From: Alcaligenes faecalis | GTDB lineage: Bacteria; Pseudomonadota; Gammaproteobacteria; Burkholderiales; Burkholderiaceae_B | Reading direction: 5' to 3' | DNA: 64,000 bases | Assembly: GCF_002443155.1 (NCBI RefSeq) | Contig: NZ_CP023667.1 | Span: 248,001-312,000, forward strand | In this document: positions 34,842-44,250 of the stretch, piece by piece | Numbering within the stretch: position 1 is the stretch's first letter | Layout of the letters: every line of letters begins with the position of its first letter | Notes under the pieces: model-generated | Database searches by the model: none | What the model saw: the letters and a program-made list of their open reading frames with translations, nothing else | Told to the model about the DNA's origin: nothing | Program-made: the position numbers and the translations under genes

Positions 34842-34995
34842 GTCTATCTCCTGCGTTGGGCCAATATTCGCAGTGACGTGCAGTATGGCCCTGTTTTTGA
34901 TAAGTGTCAGGACGGATGGTAGTAAGAGCTAATTATGTTGTCTAATATTAAAAATAATTGTTATTGATCTGTTTTCTAACCTAATTGGTGGGCAT

Positions 34996-35889
34996 ATGCT
35001 GGACTCCAAATTAAGCGAGATGTTCTTGGTGGTGGCCGAAGAGCTGCACTTTGGCCGGGCAGCCCAGCGTTTGTTCATGACCCAGCCGCCCTTGAGTCAG
35101 GCCATACGCAGGCTGGAAGAGCAGATAGGGGCGACCTTGTTTATCCGCACCACACGCACGGTGCAATTGACGGCGGCGGGAGCGGAATTGCAGCGCCGCT
35201 TGCGCTTGATCGGCAACGAACTGGAGCAGACCTTGCAAGCGGTACAGCAAGTGCATAGGGGCGAGACCGGCATGTTGCGCATAGCTCTGACGCCCAGCAG
35301 TGCCTATGCCGGTGTGTCCAGGCATGTGTATCGCTTTCGCCAGGACTTCCCGCAAGTGGACATACAGATCTACGAGATGAACTCCAGCGATATGCCCGCG
35401 GCTCTTTATGAGCGCCGGGTAGATGTGGCCTTGATTCGGCCTTCCTTTGCCGTGCCGGATCTGAACCCGCAACTGGTGGAGTCCGAGCCGATGATGTTTG
35501 TGGTGAGGCGTGATGATCCGCGTGCCCAGGAACATAGCCAGGGGCTGACTCTGCACCAGGCTTTTTCCTATGAGATGGTGGCCTACTCGCGTCAGCAGTC
35601 ACGTTATTTCCATCTGCTGCAGCAGCGCATGTTGCAGCGCTCGGGCTGCTTGCCGCGCTTTGCGCAGGAGAGCATGGTGCCTACGGTGCTGGTGATGGTT
35701 GAGGCGGGTATTGCTCCGGCCATTGTGCCCGCTTCCCTGGCACGCTTGCGCACCGATACCTTGGAGTATCTGCCCCTGCTGGATGCAGACGATATTGCGG
35801 CCGAGTTGATGAGTGCGTATGTGTCGGACAATACCAATCCGGCCCTGGTGAATTTTCTGACGGTACTGGAGCAGCATCGCTCAAGTTGA
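34996..35889 (+). CDS. LysR-family regulator of the Bug-amidase operon
   Basis: A 297-residue protein. The LysR helix-turn-helix is at about residues 5-62 (ELHFGRAAQRLFMTQPPLSQ, then IRRLEEQIG). The C-terminal effector domain starts at about 92. It is divergent from the Bug protein gene over a 154-bp AT-rich spacer, the classical LysR arrangement. Its stop overlaps the convergent AraC gene by 9 bp. Confidence 0.9.
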   Translation: MLDSKLSEMFLVVAEELHFGRAAQRLFMTQPPLSQAIRRLEEQIGATLFIRTTRTVQLTAAGAELQRRLRLIGNELEQTLQAVQQVHRGETGMLRIALTPSSAYAGVSRHVYRFRQDFPQVDIQIYEMNSSDMPAALYERRVDVALIRPSFAVPDLNPQLVESEPMMFVVRRDDPRAQEHSQGLTLHQAFSYEMVAYSRQQSRYFHLLQQRMLQRSGCLPRFAQESMVPTVLVMVEAGIAPAIVPASLARLRTDTLEYLPLLDADDIAAELMSAYVSDNTNPALVNFLTVLEQHRSS

Positions 35890-36735
35890 TTGACGAGCGG
35901 CCAGCCATTCCCGCATGGATTGGCCCGTACGCTGGCGAAACAGACGGGACAGGGCGGAAGGGTTGGCATAGCCCAGATCCAGGGCAATGCGCTTGGCAGA
36001 CTGGCCTTGGGCCAGTCGCTGGCAGGCCAGCGACAAGCGCCATTGGGCCAGATAGTCTGCCGGTGTGTCTCCTACCCAGTGCTTGAACTGCACGGCAAAA
36101 GCGCTGCGCGACATCTTGGCTTCCTGAGCCAGCGATTGCACCGTCCAGTCCCGACCCGGATCGGACTGAATCGCCAGCAAGGCGCGCGCCACGGGTGGGT
36201 GTGACAAGCCCCGGAACAGGCCCACCGGAATCTCGCACCGATCGGGGTGGTCAAACAGCCAGCGCAGCAATTGCAGCAACACGATTTCGAACAGACGGTC
36301 TGCCAGCAGACGATGGCCACAGCGCACGGACTCCGTTTCTGCAAAGAGCAGGCCCAGCGCCTGTTCCAGACCAGCCGCTTCTTCCAGCGGCACGATGATC
36401 AGATCGGGCAGGGACCGGGCCAAGGGGTGATGCTCACCCCCGTCAAAATCCAGGGTGGCACAGGTGAAGTCCGAGCCTTCATTGGGCATGTCGTAGAAGG
36501 CGTGTTCCAGCGGGCGGGGATAGAACAGCAGGCTGGGTCGGTCAATGGTCAGGACTTCCGGCACCGGGTCGCGTGGGTCATGGCGCACGCTGAGCTGGCC
36601 GCGCCGCAGGATGTGCAAAAAAGCACGCCCAGGTTGGGCCGAGAAGCGGGTCACACCACACAAAGAGCCGTTGTAGAACAAATGCGCCCGAACACGGAAC
36701 TGTTCCAGCAGAAGGGAGAGGCGATCCAGGTTCAT
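35881..36735 (-). CDS. AraC-family regulator with cupin-type sensor domain
   Basis: A 284-residue protein. The N-terminal cupin-like domain (RCS type, about 1-175) is followed by two AraC helix-turn-helix units at about 190-280 (WTVQSLAQEAKMSRSAFAVQF and KRIALDLGYANPSALSRLF). ATG 36735 is chosen as the family start, though the frame is open 114 bases more. It is divergent from the AhpD-like gene 131 bp away, which is its likely target. Confidence 0.87.
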   Translation of the reverse strand: MNLDRLSLLLEQFRVRAHLFYNGSLCGVTRFSAQPGRAFLHILRRGQLSVRHDPRDPVPEVLTIDRPSLLFYPRPLEHAFYDMPNEGSDFTCATLDFDGGEHHPLARSLPDLIIVPLEEAAGLEQALGLLFAETESVRCGHRLLADRLFEIVLLQLLRWLFDHPDRCEIPVGLFRGLSHPPVARALLAIQSDPGRDWTVQSLAQEAKMSRSAFAVQFKHWVGDTPADYLAQWRLSLACQRLAQGQSAKRIALDLGYANPSALSRLFRQRTGQSMREWLAARQST

Positions 36736-36866
36736 GAAAACATCCTCGTCTGGATGAAAAGGTAAGTTGTCGGGACTAATCTTATCCAATGATCCTGCTC
36801 TTGGCGAGACACTATCTCTGCTCGCTTCTATTTGGCCATTCTGGCCCACCTCACCAGGAGATCATC

Positions 36867-37409
36867 ATGTCCCGTCTTACCTTGCCTGAAGTTGCCCAAG
36901 CTCCCACCGCCAGCCAGCCTGCCTTGCAGGAAATTCAAAAAGCCTTTGGCGGCAGCGTGCCTGCCATGTTCCGTATGGTGTCCAATTCCCCCGCTGCCTT
37001 GCGCAGCATGTGGGGCTCCTTCGGCGCCTTTGCCGGTGGCCAGCTGGGTGCGAAACTGGGCGAGCAATTGGCTGTTGCCATTGCCGACCGCAATCGCTGC
37101 GAATACTGCCTGGCTGCTCACAATGTGCTGGGTGCCAATGCCGGTCTCAGCCCGGAGACACTGGCTCAGGCCCAGCGGGGTCAGTCCGATGACCCACGTA
37201 CCGCGGCTGCCTTGAAGTTTGTGCTCAAGCTGGTGGATCAGCGTGGGCAAGTCTCGGCCGCGGATGTGCAAGCCGTGCGCGATGCCGGTTTTTCTGAAGG
37301 TGAGGTGGTGGAGCTGGTCGGTGTGACTGCCTTGAACCTGTTCACCAACTACATCAACAATGCGCTGGAAGTTCCGGTGGATTTCAAGGCTGTTGAGCTG
37401 ACTGCCTAA
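36867..37409 (+). CDS. AhpD-like / carboxymuconolactone decarboxylase family protein
   Basis: A 180-residue all-helical protein. The CxxC centre with its histidine is C78-E-Y-C81-L-A-A-H85 (in NRCEYCLAAH), the redox motif of AhpD-like peroxidases. A role in peroxide or electrophile defence is likely. CAGGAG lies 6 nt ahead of ATG 36867. A divergent AraC regulator probably controls it. Confidence 0.9.
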   Translation: MSRLTLPEVAQAPTASQPALQEIQKAFGGSVPAMFRMVSNSPAALRSMWGSFGAFAGGQLGAKLGEQLAVAIADRNRCEYCLAAHNVLGANAGLSPETLAQAQRGQSDDPRTAAALKFVLKLVDQRGQVSAADVQAVRDAGFSEGEVVELVGVTALNLFTNYINNALEVPVDFKAVELTA

Positions 37410-37419
37410 ACACCGAAGG

Positions 37420-37458
37420 TAGAGCCCGCTTGCTAATGGGCAGGCGGGCTTTTTTGCG
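37420..37458 (+). terminator. Terminator of the AhpD-like gene
   Basis: AGCCCGC and GCGGGCT pair around a 14-nt loop and run into TTTTTT. Confidence 0.8.
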
Positions 37459-37473
37459 TCTGATGACTTTGTT

Positions 37474-37785
37474 TTACTTGGCCGACAAGGGACCGGAGTT
37501 AATGGCTGTCAGCGGCTGGTTCACCTCAAAAAAGCGAGCATCAATGCCGCTGATGCCAAAGCTGTTGAGCCGCTTGCTGTGCATGTCCAGATAAGCTTGT
37601 GCGCTGGCTTTATCCTTGAACAGATACACACCACCGGCTTTGGACTGATCCTTGTTTTCTGTCCAGATTTTCCAGATCAGGCCGGGCTCCTTGGAAATGG
37701 ATTGCGCCAGTTCTTGCATGGCTTCACTCATCTCTGAACCCCAAGGGCCGGGGTAGGGAAAATCAACATACAGCAAGGTGCTCAT
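37474..37785 (-). CDS. YdhR-like monooxygenase-fold protein
   Basis: A 103-residue protein resembling E. coli YdhR, a dimeric ferredoxin-like fold related to small monooxygenases. Seen: LLYVDFPYPGPWG at the start, IWKIWTENKDQSKAGGVYLF in the middle and a C-terminal ARFFEVN. ATG 37785 has GGAG 6 nt upstream. The substrate is unknown. Confidence 0.82.
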   Translation of the reverse strand: MSTLLYVDFPYPGPWGSEMSEAMQELAQSISKEPGLIWKIWTENKDQSKAGGVYLFKDKASAQAYLDMHSKRLNSFGISGIDARFFEVNQPLTAINSGPLSAK

Positions 37786-37951
37786 GATCGGCTCCATATC
37801 AAAATACGTGCCAAATATCATACCTTGAGGTTTGAATTGTCCAGCACTGTCTCTTATTTGTCATGGGACGTTGAAAGCGGCGCGATTGGCTGGCCTCGCC
37901 CTTGAAGGGGGCGTATAGTTTTTCTTTTGCTATTTGCTGCTGGAAGCCCTC

Positions 37952-38836
37952 ATGTCCTGGACCGCTTTGTTGCTGGTGGTGTGTGCTGCGTTCATTCATG
38001 CGGGTTGGAATCTGCTCTCTAAACGGGCCGCTATGGCAGGAGCGCATTTCGTATTTGCGTACTCCTTTTTTGCCATTCTGTTCTATTTCCCCATCACGCT
38101 GTGGGTTGTCTTTACCCAAGGCAATATGCCTTGGACCAGCGAGACCATTACCTGTTTGGTGCTCAGTGCCTTGTTGCACATGTGCTATAGCCTGAGTTTG
38201 CAAAAAGGCTATCAGGTGGCCGACCTGTCAGTGGTGTATCCCATTGCCCGTGGCACCGGCCCCATGTTGTCTTCCATTGGTGCTTTTATCCTGTTGGGCG
38301 AACCTGTGCGTCCTTTCGGTGTGCTGGGTATCTTGTTGGTGGTGATGGGAATTTTGCTGATCGCCACGCAAGGGCGTCTGCGCCGTTTTTTCAGCCCTGC
38401 AGCGCTAACGGGCGTGCGTTGGGGCATGCAAACCGGGATACTGATTGCGGCCTACACCGTGGTGGATGCGTATGGGGTCAAGGTGTTGCTGATCTCGCCG
38501 TTTTTGCTGGACTGGTTCAGCAATGTGCTGCGTCTGGGGATGCTGGCTCCCTTTATCGCCAAGCGAGGGCGGGCAGGTTTCGTCAAGTTCAAACCTTATT
38601 GGAAGCTGGCGGCGGCAGTGGGTTTGTTATCGCCCATGTCTTACATCCTGGTCTTGCAGGCTCTGAGCATGGGGGCACCCCTGTCCATGGTGGCCCCGGC
38701 CCGTGAAATGTCCATGATGGCCGGCACCCTATTGGGTATGGTGGTGCTGCGTGAAAAAGCCAATGTCTGGAGTTTGCTGGGCTGTGCGGTGATGATCAGC
38801 GGGGTCATTGCCCTGACCTCCGGCCCGGCGGCCTGA
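37952..38836 (+). CDS. EamA/DMT-family transporter
   Basis: A 294-residue inner-membrane protein with ten membrane segments in two EamA repeats (SVVYPIARGTGPMLSS in the first, LSMVAPAREMSMMAGT in the second). It is probably a metabolite exporter of unknown substrate. ATG 37952 follows GGAAG; ATG 37934 in the same frame is less likely. Confidence 0.87.
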   Translation: MSWTALLLVVCAAFIHAGWNLLSKRAAMAGAHFVFAYSFFAILFYFPITLWVVFTQGNMPWTSETITCLVLSALLHMCYSLSLQKGYQVADLSVVYPIARGTGPMLSSIGAFILLGEPVRPFGVLGILLVVMGILLIATQGRLRRFFSPAALTGVRWGMQTGILIAAYTVVDAYGVKVLLISPFLLDWFSNVLRLGMLAPFIAKRGRAGFVKFKPYWKLAAAVGLLSPMSYILVLQALSMGAPLSMVAPAREMSMMAGTLLGMVVLREKANVWSLLGCAVMISGVIALTSGPAA

Positions 38837-38843
38837 TTGCTCT

Positions 38844-38871
38844 CTTGAAATATCGCAAGCTGTCCCTATCT
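38844..38871 (+). promoter_or_regulatory. Heat-shock (sigma-32) promoter of htpG
   Basis: CTTGAAA at 38844-38850 is a perfect -35 element, followed after 13 bp by CCCTATCT at 38864-38871, close to the CCCCATnT -10. Transcription would start about 50 bp before htpG. Confidence 0.85.
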
Positions 38872-38883
38872 GTCTTCAATAGG

Positions 38884-38899
38884 GCGCGCACCAGCGCGC
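38884..38899 (+). other. GC hairpin in the htpG leader
   Basis: GCGCGC-ACCA-GCGCGC is a perfect 6-bp stem in the predicted 5' leader, 30 bp before the start codon. It could shape leader stability; no function is shown. Confidence 0.55.
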
Positions 38900-38929
38900 G
38901 GCAATCAACCCATTTTTTGCTTTTTCACC

Positions 38930-40834
38930 ATGAGCCAGACTGACACTGCGAATACGTCCGAAACCTTGGGTTTTCAGGCTGAAGTCAAACAATTACTGCA
39001 TTTGATGATTCACTCCTTGTACAGCAACAAGGAGATTTTCCTGCGTGAGCTGGTATCCAATGCGTCGGATGCCTGTGACAAACTGCGCTTCGAGGCCATC
39101 GACAATCCAGCCTTGCTGGAAGGCGATCCAGAAATGCGTATCCGTGTGGAGTTCGATAAAGAGCAGCGCACGATCACCATTTCCGACAACGGCATTGGCA
39201 TGTCGCGTGATGAGGCCATTGCCAACCTGGGCACCATTGCGCGCTCGGGCACCAAAGAGTTCTTCTCTCAACTGACAGGCGACAAGCAAAAAGATACCCA
39301 GCTGATTGGTCAGTTTGGCGTGGGCTTTTACTCCTCCTTTATCGTGGCCGACAAAGTGTCTGTGCTGACACGTCGTGCCGGTGAGGATCAGGAAGCCGTG
39401 CTGTGGGAGTCTGCCGGTGAAGGTGAATTCACCATTGCTGCCGCTGAAAAAGCTGAGCGTGGCACCACCATCACCCTGCACCTGCGTGAAGGCGAGGACG
39501 ATTTCCTGGACGGCTGGCGCTTGCGCAATGTGCTGCGTCGCTACTCCGATCACATCTCCTTGCCCGTGCAAATGCGCAAGGAAGAGTGGGACGAAGAGAA
39601 GCAGCAACAAGTCAAGCAGGACGAATGGGAAAGCGTGAACCAGGCCAGCGCCTTGTGGACACGCTCCAAGTCGGAAATCACCGACGAGCAGTACCAGGAG
39701 TTCTACAAGCATATCGCTCACGATTACGAGAATCCTCTGGCTTGGACACACAACCGGGTCGAAGGTCGTAGCGAATACACCCAGCTCCTGTTCGTACCCA
39801 AGCAAGCCCCTTTCGATCTGTGGGATCGCGATGCTCGCCGTGGCGTGAAGCTGTACGTGAAACGCGTATTCATCATGGACGACGCCGAGCAGCTGCTGCC
39901 TGCTTACCTGCGCTTTGTGCGCGGTGTGATCGATTCGGCCGACCTGCCGCTGAACGTCTCGCGTGAAATCCTGCAAGAAAGCCGTGATGTGCGTGCGATC
40001 CGTGAGGGTAGTGCCAAGCGCATTCTGTCCTTGCTGGAAGATCTGGCCGAGAACCAGCCCAAGCAATACGCCGAGTTCTGGAATCAATTTGGCCAGGTAC
40101 TGAAAGAAGGCACCGGCGAAGACATGGGCAATCAGGCCCGTATCGCTGCCTTGCTGCGCTTTGCGTCCACGAATCAGGAAGGCTCGGCCCAGACCGTGTC
40201 CCTGAACGATTACATCGGTCGCATGAAAGAAGGTCAGGACAAGATCTACTACGTCACGGCTGATACCTTTGCTGCTGCGTCCAACAGCCCGCATCTGGAA
40301 GTATTCCGCAAGAAAGGCATCGAAGTGCTGCTGATGTCCGACCGTGTGGACGAGTGGATGCTGTCCTACCTGCGCGAATTTGAAGGCAAGCAGCTGGTTT
40401 CCGTGGCCAAGGGCGGCCTGGACCTGGATTCGCTGGCAGACGAGGAAGAAAAGAAACATCAGGCTGAAGTGGCTGAAACCTTCAAGCCTCTGGTCGAGCG
40501 TTTGCAAGCTACGCTGGGCGAGAAGGTCAAGGAAGTGCGTATTACCGCACGTCTGGTTGATTCCCCTGCTTGCGTGGTGGTCGATGCCAACGAACTGAGC
40601 CCGCACCTGCTGCGCATGCTGCAAGCCGCCGGCCAGGAAGCCCCCGAGGTCAAGCCGATTCTGGAAATCAACCCGGAGCACGCTTTGATTGCCAAGGTTC
40701 AGGCTGCTGACGACGAGGCTTTTGGTGAGTGGGCTCAATTGTTGCTGGAACAAGCCATGCTGGCCGAAGGTGCCGCATTGCAAGATCCTGCCAGCTTTGT
40801 GAAACGCGTGAACCGTTTGCTGTTGAATCTGTAA
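38930..40834 (+). CDS. htpG: Chaperone HtpG (Hsp90)
   Basis: A 634-residue ATP-dependent cytosolic chaperone of standard length. The GHKL ATPase domain has [19 protein letters not shown] and [11 protein letters not shown]. The middle domain follows from about 230 ([16 protein letters not shown]) and the C-terminal dimerisation domain from about 500. The heat-shock promoter immediately upstream fits its role. No clear ribosome site precedes the ATG, which follows a T-rich stretch. Confidence 0.98.
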   Translation: MSQTDTANTSETLGFQAEVKQLLHLMIHSLYSNKEIFLRELVSNASDACDKLRFEAIDNPALLEGDPEMRIRVEFDKEQRTITISDNGIGMSRDEAIANLGTIARSGTKEFFSQLTGDKQKDTQLIGQFGVGFYSSFIVADKVSVLTRRAGEDQEAVLWESAGEGEFTIAAAEKAERGTTITLHLREGEDDFLDGWRLRNVLRRYSDHISLPVQMRKEEWDEEKQQQVKQDEWESVNQASALWTRSKSEITDEQYQEFYKHIAHDYENPLAWTHNRVEGRSEYTQLLFVPKQAPFDLWDRDARRGVKLYVKRVFIMDDAEQLLPAYLRFVRGVIDSADLPLNVSREILQESRDVRAIREGSAKRILSLLEDLAENQPKQYAEFWNQFGQVLKEGTGEDMGNQARIAALLRFASTNQEGSAQTVSLNDYIGRMKEGQDKIYYVTADTFAAASNSPHLEVFRKKGIEVLLMSDRVDEWMLSYLREFEGKQLVSVAKGGLDLDSLADEEEKKHQAEVAETFKPLVERLQATLGEKVKEVRITARLVDSPACVVVDANELSPHLLRMLQAAGQEAPEVKPILEINPEHALIAKVQAADDEAFGEWAQLLLEQAMLAEGAALQDPASFVKRVNRLLLNL

Positions 40835-40841
40835 GCCTGAG

Positions 40842-40877
40842 GCTTGCTGGCTTTGCCTTAGGGTGGAGCCAGCAAGC
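40842..40877 (+). other. Stem-loop just after htpG
   Basis: GCTTGCTGGCT and AGCCAGCAAGC form an 11-bp stem. It has no T run and lies just before the true terminator, so it may protect the mRNA end. Confidence 0.5.
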
Positions 40878-40890
40878 TATCAGTGTAATG

Positions 40891-40926
40891 GCCTCTATCT
40901 TGATTTGTAAGATAGGGGCTTTTTTG
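40891..40926 (+). terminator. Terminator of htpG
   Basis: GCCTCTATCTT and AAGATAGGGGC form a stem followed by TTTTTT. Confidence 0.88.
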
Positions 40927-41018
40927 TGCCTGTTGAAAGACCATTACAGGTAGAAGCGAGAACATAGCAGGTAAGTAGAAGTTAAATTGCTAAGCGATTT
41001 TTTATTTTTTGTCCATCT

Positions 41019-41141
41019 TAATGAGAATTGATCGTAATACGATGCATGAACGCCACACTGTGGACAAAAACAAGCTGATTTTTAGCTGAATTTAAGGAAA
41101 GCGTAAGATTTGGATAGACTTCATAATAAGAATGATTGATA
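41019..41141 (+). promoter_or_regulatory. AT-rich leader with weak Fur-like sites before the receptor pseudogene
   Basis: The gap from 40927 to 41256 holds no gene. TGAGAAT near 41023 and TAAGAATGATTGATA at 41127-41141 each resemble part of a Fur box; the second matches 9 of 14 positions. Iron control is expected for such a gene, but neither site is strong. Confidence 0.35.
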
Positions 41142-41256
41142 TTACGGTCTCCTATTAAAAGCACTTATCTGGCAGTGAAACACCGCTAACACGCGCGATT
41201 GGCCCTGCTTTGATCGCCCTGCCTTGAAAAGTGATACCTACCACATGGAGCTGGTG

Positions 41257-43451
41257 ATGTCGTTCGTTTCCCCTTTGCCGCCTCGTCGTTTTGCCGAGAC
41301 GGTCTTGTCTGCTGCTCTGTTTGCGGCCCTGACAAGCCCTGTTATTGCTCAAACTGCCAATCCAGGTGTGACAGAGCTGTAGTCGATTAAAGTTCAGGCT
41401 TCGGAAGATGCCAATGGCATTGATGGTTTTCAAGCCCATAAAGCGCAATCGGTGAAGTTTTCCGAGTCCTTGTTGAATACACCGCGTTCCATCACTGTGA
41501 TCCCGGAGGAGGTGATCAGAGATCGTGGAGCGACCTCGCTGCAAGACGTATTGCGTACCACCCCGGGCATCACGCTGGGTTCAGGTGAAGGCGGAACGCC
41601 CATGGGCGATCGTCCCTTTATCCGTGGTTACGAAGCCAGTACCGATATTTTTATTGATGGCGTGCGCGACTACTCCCGTGGCTCGCACGAGACCTCAACC
41701 TGGAGTCCGTTGAAGTCCTGAAAGGCCCCAGCTCGGCGTACACAGGCCGTGGCGGTACGGGCGGCAGCCTGAACCTGGTGACCAAGTCCCCCAAGCTGAA
41801 AGATTTCTTCCAGGTGGAAGCAGGTTACGGCACCTCGGACCAGTATCGTCTGACAGCAGACGGTAACTATGCTTTCTCGGAAACAGGCGCGATCCGTCTT
41901 AACCTGATGCGCATGGGTGGGGAAGTGGCAGGCCGCGACGGGGTGAAGATTGACCGTTGGGGCATTGCTCCTTCCATCGCCTTTGGTTTGGGTACGCCAA
42001 CGCGTGTGACCTTGTCTTACTCGCGTCTTGAGAACAAAGACATGCCGGATTTGGGCTTCCCCTTCAAAAATGCCGCCAATCCGGATCGTGTTACCCCACT
42101 GGAAGCGGATCGCGACAACTTTTACGGTCGTCGTAATGTAGACTTCCGCAAATACATTGCCGATACGGCCTCGGCCAGCATTGAGCACGATCTGAACGAC
42201 CGTTTCACGGTTCGGAACGTCACCCGCTACAGCAAGACGCTGAATCACTACTTGATGACACGTCCGTCCTTTGACAACTGCGCCGCAGGTGCGGGTGGTG
42301 CTTGCGCGACGGAAGGTGCTGGCTTGCAGTTCCGCCGTGATGATCGGACGAACTACCGCGTTGCAGAATCCCTGCTGAATCAGACGGATGTCTACGGCAG
42401 CTTTAATACCGGCTGGATCAAGCATGACATTGTTGCGGGTGTGGAAATCAGCAAAGAGGAAATCCACAACAAGACGATGACGGGTGGCCCAGGCCGCGAT
42501 ACTGATTCGTTCTATGATCCGAATCCCAATCGTCAGTACAACTACTCGTTGCAGTACGGTCCCAAGACCAAGACAGGCGATATCAAAACACGCTCGGCTT
42601 ATATCTTTGATACTTTGACGCTGAGCGAGCAGTGGATGGTGAATGGTGGTTTGCGCTTTGATCGTTTTGAGGCCGACAACACCAAGGATTCCCGCAAAGA
42701 TGATATGTGGAATTATCAGCTGGGTGTGGTCTATAAACCAGCGCGCAATGGTTCTATCTACTTGAGCTATGGCACCTCTTCCAACCCGACAGGGGAGAAC
42801 CTGGGGCAGGCCGGTGGTGCTGACGGCCCGGCAGGTGGCGCAGCGATTCGTGACCTGAAGCCCGAGCGCAGCTACAGCTGGGAACTGGGGACCAAATGGG
42901 ATGTGGCGGACGAGAAGTTGTCTTTGACAGCGGCCATTTTCCAGACCGACAAGAAAGATGCTCGCTCTACCGATCCTTTGACCGGCGATGTGTCCTTGAG
43001 CGGCAGCAACCGTGTACGTGGCCTGGAGCTGGGCGCAGCAGGTGCGATTACGCCGAACTGGAACCTGTGGGCTGGTTACACCTATCTGGACCCCAAGATC
43101 AAGAAATATCGCAGCGGCAATAATGTCTTTGACGGCAACCAGATGAAGTTCATCTCCAAGCAGAGCTTCAACGTCTGGACGACGTACAAAGTCATGCCCG
43201 AGCTGACTTTGGGCGCGGGTGCCACGTTTGTGGGTAAACGTTTTGTGGATGACGCCAATCAATTGAAGCTGCCTTCCTACTGGCGTTACGATGCGATGGC
43301 GCGCTACGACCTGAACAAGAATGTATCTTTCCAGTTCAACGTGAACAACATCAGCAATGTGCGCATGTATGATGCTTCCCACGTCGGCATTTTTGCCAAC
43401 GTCGGCCCAGGCCGCTCTTACATGTTCAATGCCTCTTACCGCTTCGAGTAA
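41257..43451 (+). pseudogene. Broken TonB-dependent siderophore receptor (Fiu/PiuA-like)
   Basis: A signal peptide (ending PVIAQ) starts at ATG 41257, preceded by GGAG. The frame is stopped by TAG at 41380-41382 (codon 42). It resumes in the same frame (SIKVQASED, SLLNTPRSITVIPEE), then loses one base near 41694: the expected ETFNLESVEVLKGP reads as ETSTWSP and stops. The remainder, including the barrel and the final SYRF-E, is intact in the shifted frame from there to 43451. All plug and barrel parts are otherwise recognisable as a catecholate-type receptor. Two separate lesions make it inactive unless either is a sequencing error. Confidence 0.88.
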
Positions 43452-43478
43452 GTTGCGCCTTGTAGTGTAAATTCAGAT

Positions 43479-43506
43479 GGGCCGCCTTTTGGGGCGGCCT
43501 GTCTGT
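43479..43506 (+). terminator. Possible terminator between the receptor pseudogene and piuC
   Basis: GGCCGCC and GGCGGCC form a 7-bp stem with a short loop, followed by a weak TGTCTGTTT run. Confidence 0.45.
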
Positions 43507-43548
43507 TTCTTGCTTAGCCTTGTATTCCTTTTGTTTTGGCAGGTGCCC

Positions 43549-44229
43549 ATGCTGATTACTATCCCTGACGTTCTGAATACCGAACAGTTACGAGACTGTC
43601 GCCAGGCCCTGGAGCAGGCGCAGTGGGAGGACGGGCGCACGACGGCGGGCTATCTGGCCCAGCACAGCAAACGGAACCTGCAACTGCCTCTGGATGCTGC
43701 CGTATCCCGCCAGATGGGCGAGTTTCTAATGCACGTACTGGGGCAGCACAGCGGCTTTATTGCCGCTGCCTTGCCCCTGCGTATGCTGCCCCCACGCTTT
43801 AATCGTTACGAGGGGGGCGGGGAATACGGCAACCACATCGATAACGCGATTTTTACCGTTCCTGGCACGGCTCAGCGCCTGCGTACTGATGTTTCCACAA
43901 CCCTGTTTTTCAGTGATCCCGACGAGTATGAAGGTGGCGAGCTGATCATCGAGGATGTGTACGGCGCTCAGTCCATCAAGCTGCCTGCAGGGCATATGGT
44001 GGTGTATCCCGGTACCAGCCTGCATCGAGTACAGCCGGTGATCAAAGGAACGCGCTATGCCTCCTTTTTCTGGACGCAAAGCATGGTGCGCCACGCGCAT
44101 CAACGCAAATTGTTGTGGGAGCTGGATCAGAGCATTCAGCAACTGGCCAGGCAGAATGCGGATGCCCAGGAGCTGTCACGCCTGACGGGGATTTATCATA
44201 ATTTGCTGCGTGAATGGAGCGATGTCTGA
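43549..44229 (+). CDS. piuC: PKHD-type Fe(II)/2-oxoglutarate dioxygenase PiuC (YbiX)
   Basis: A 226-residue cytosolic dioxygenase. Iron ligands are H96, D98 (YGNHIDNA) and H159 (TSLHRVQPV); R169 fits the 2-oxoglutarate salt bridge. In E. coli and Pseudomonas the same gene (ybiX/piuC) follows the Fiu/PiuA receptor gene, as here. Its substrate is not established. ATG 43549 is the family start; the frame is open 72 bases more. It remains intact although the receptor gene is broken. Confidence 0.92.
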   Translation: MLITIPDVLNTEQLRDCRQALEQAQWEDGRTTAGYLAQHSKRNLQLPLDAAVSRQMGEFLMHVLGQHSGFIAAALPLRMLPPRFNRYEGGGEYGNHIDNAIFTVPGTAQRLRTDVSTTLFFSDPDEYEGGELIIEDVYGAQSIKLPAGHMVVYPGTSLHRVQPVIKGTRYASFFWTQSMVRHAHQRKLLWELDQSIQQLARQNADAQELSRLTGIYHNLLREWSDV

Positions 44230-44250
44230 TCGCCTGGAGCTTGCTTGACC

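Noticed and set aside
38993..40783. 596-codon open frame antisense to htpG
   Set aside because: It mirrors a gene with full Hsp90 motifs, has no ribosome site, and its composition is that of a shadow frame.
41257..41720. Programmed frameshift or stop read-through in the siderophore receptor
   Set aside because: There is no slippery run or structure at 41694, and two independent lesions are simpler to explain as decay.
41670..43382. 570-codon antisense frame opposite the receptor pseudogene
   Set aside because: It is a codon-bias shadow; the plus strand carries the TonB receptor motifs.
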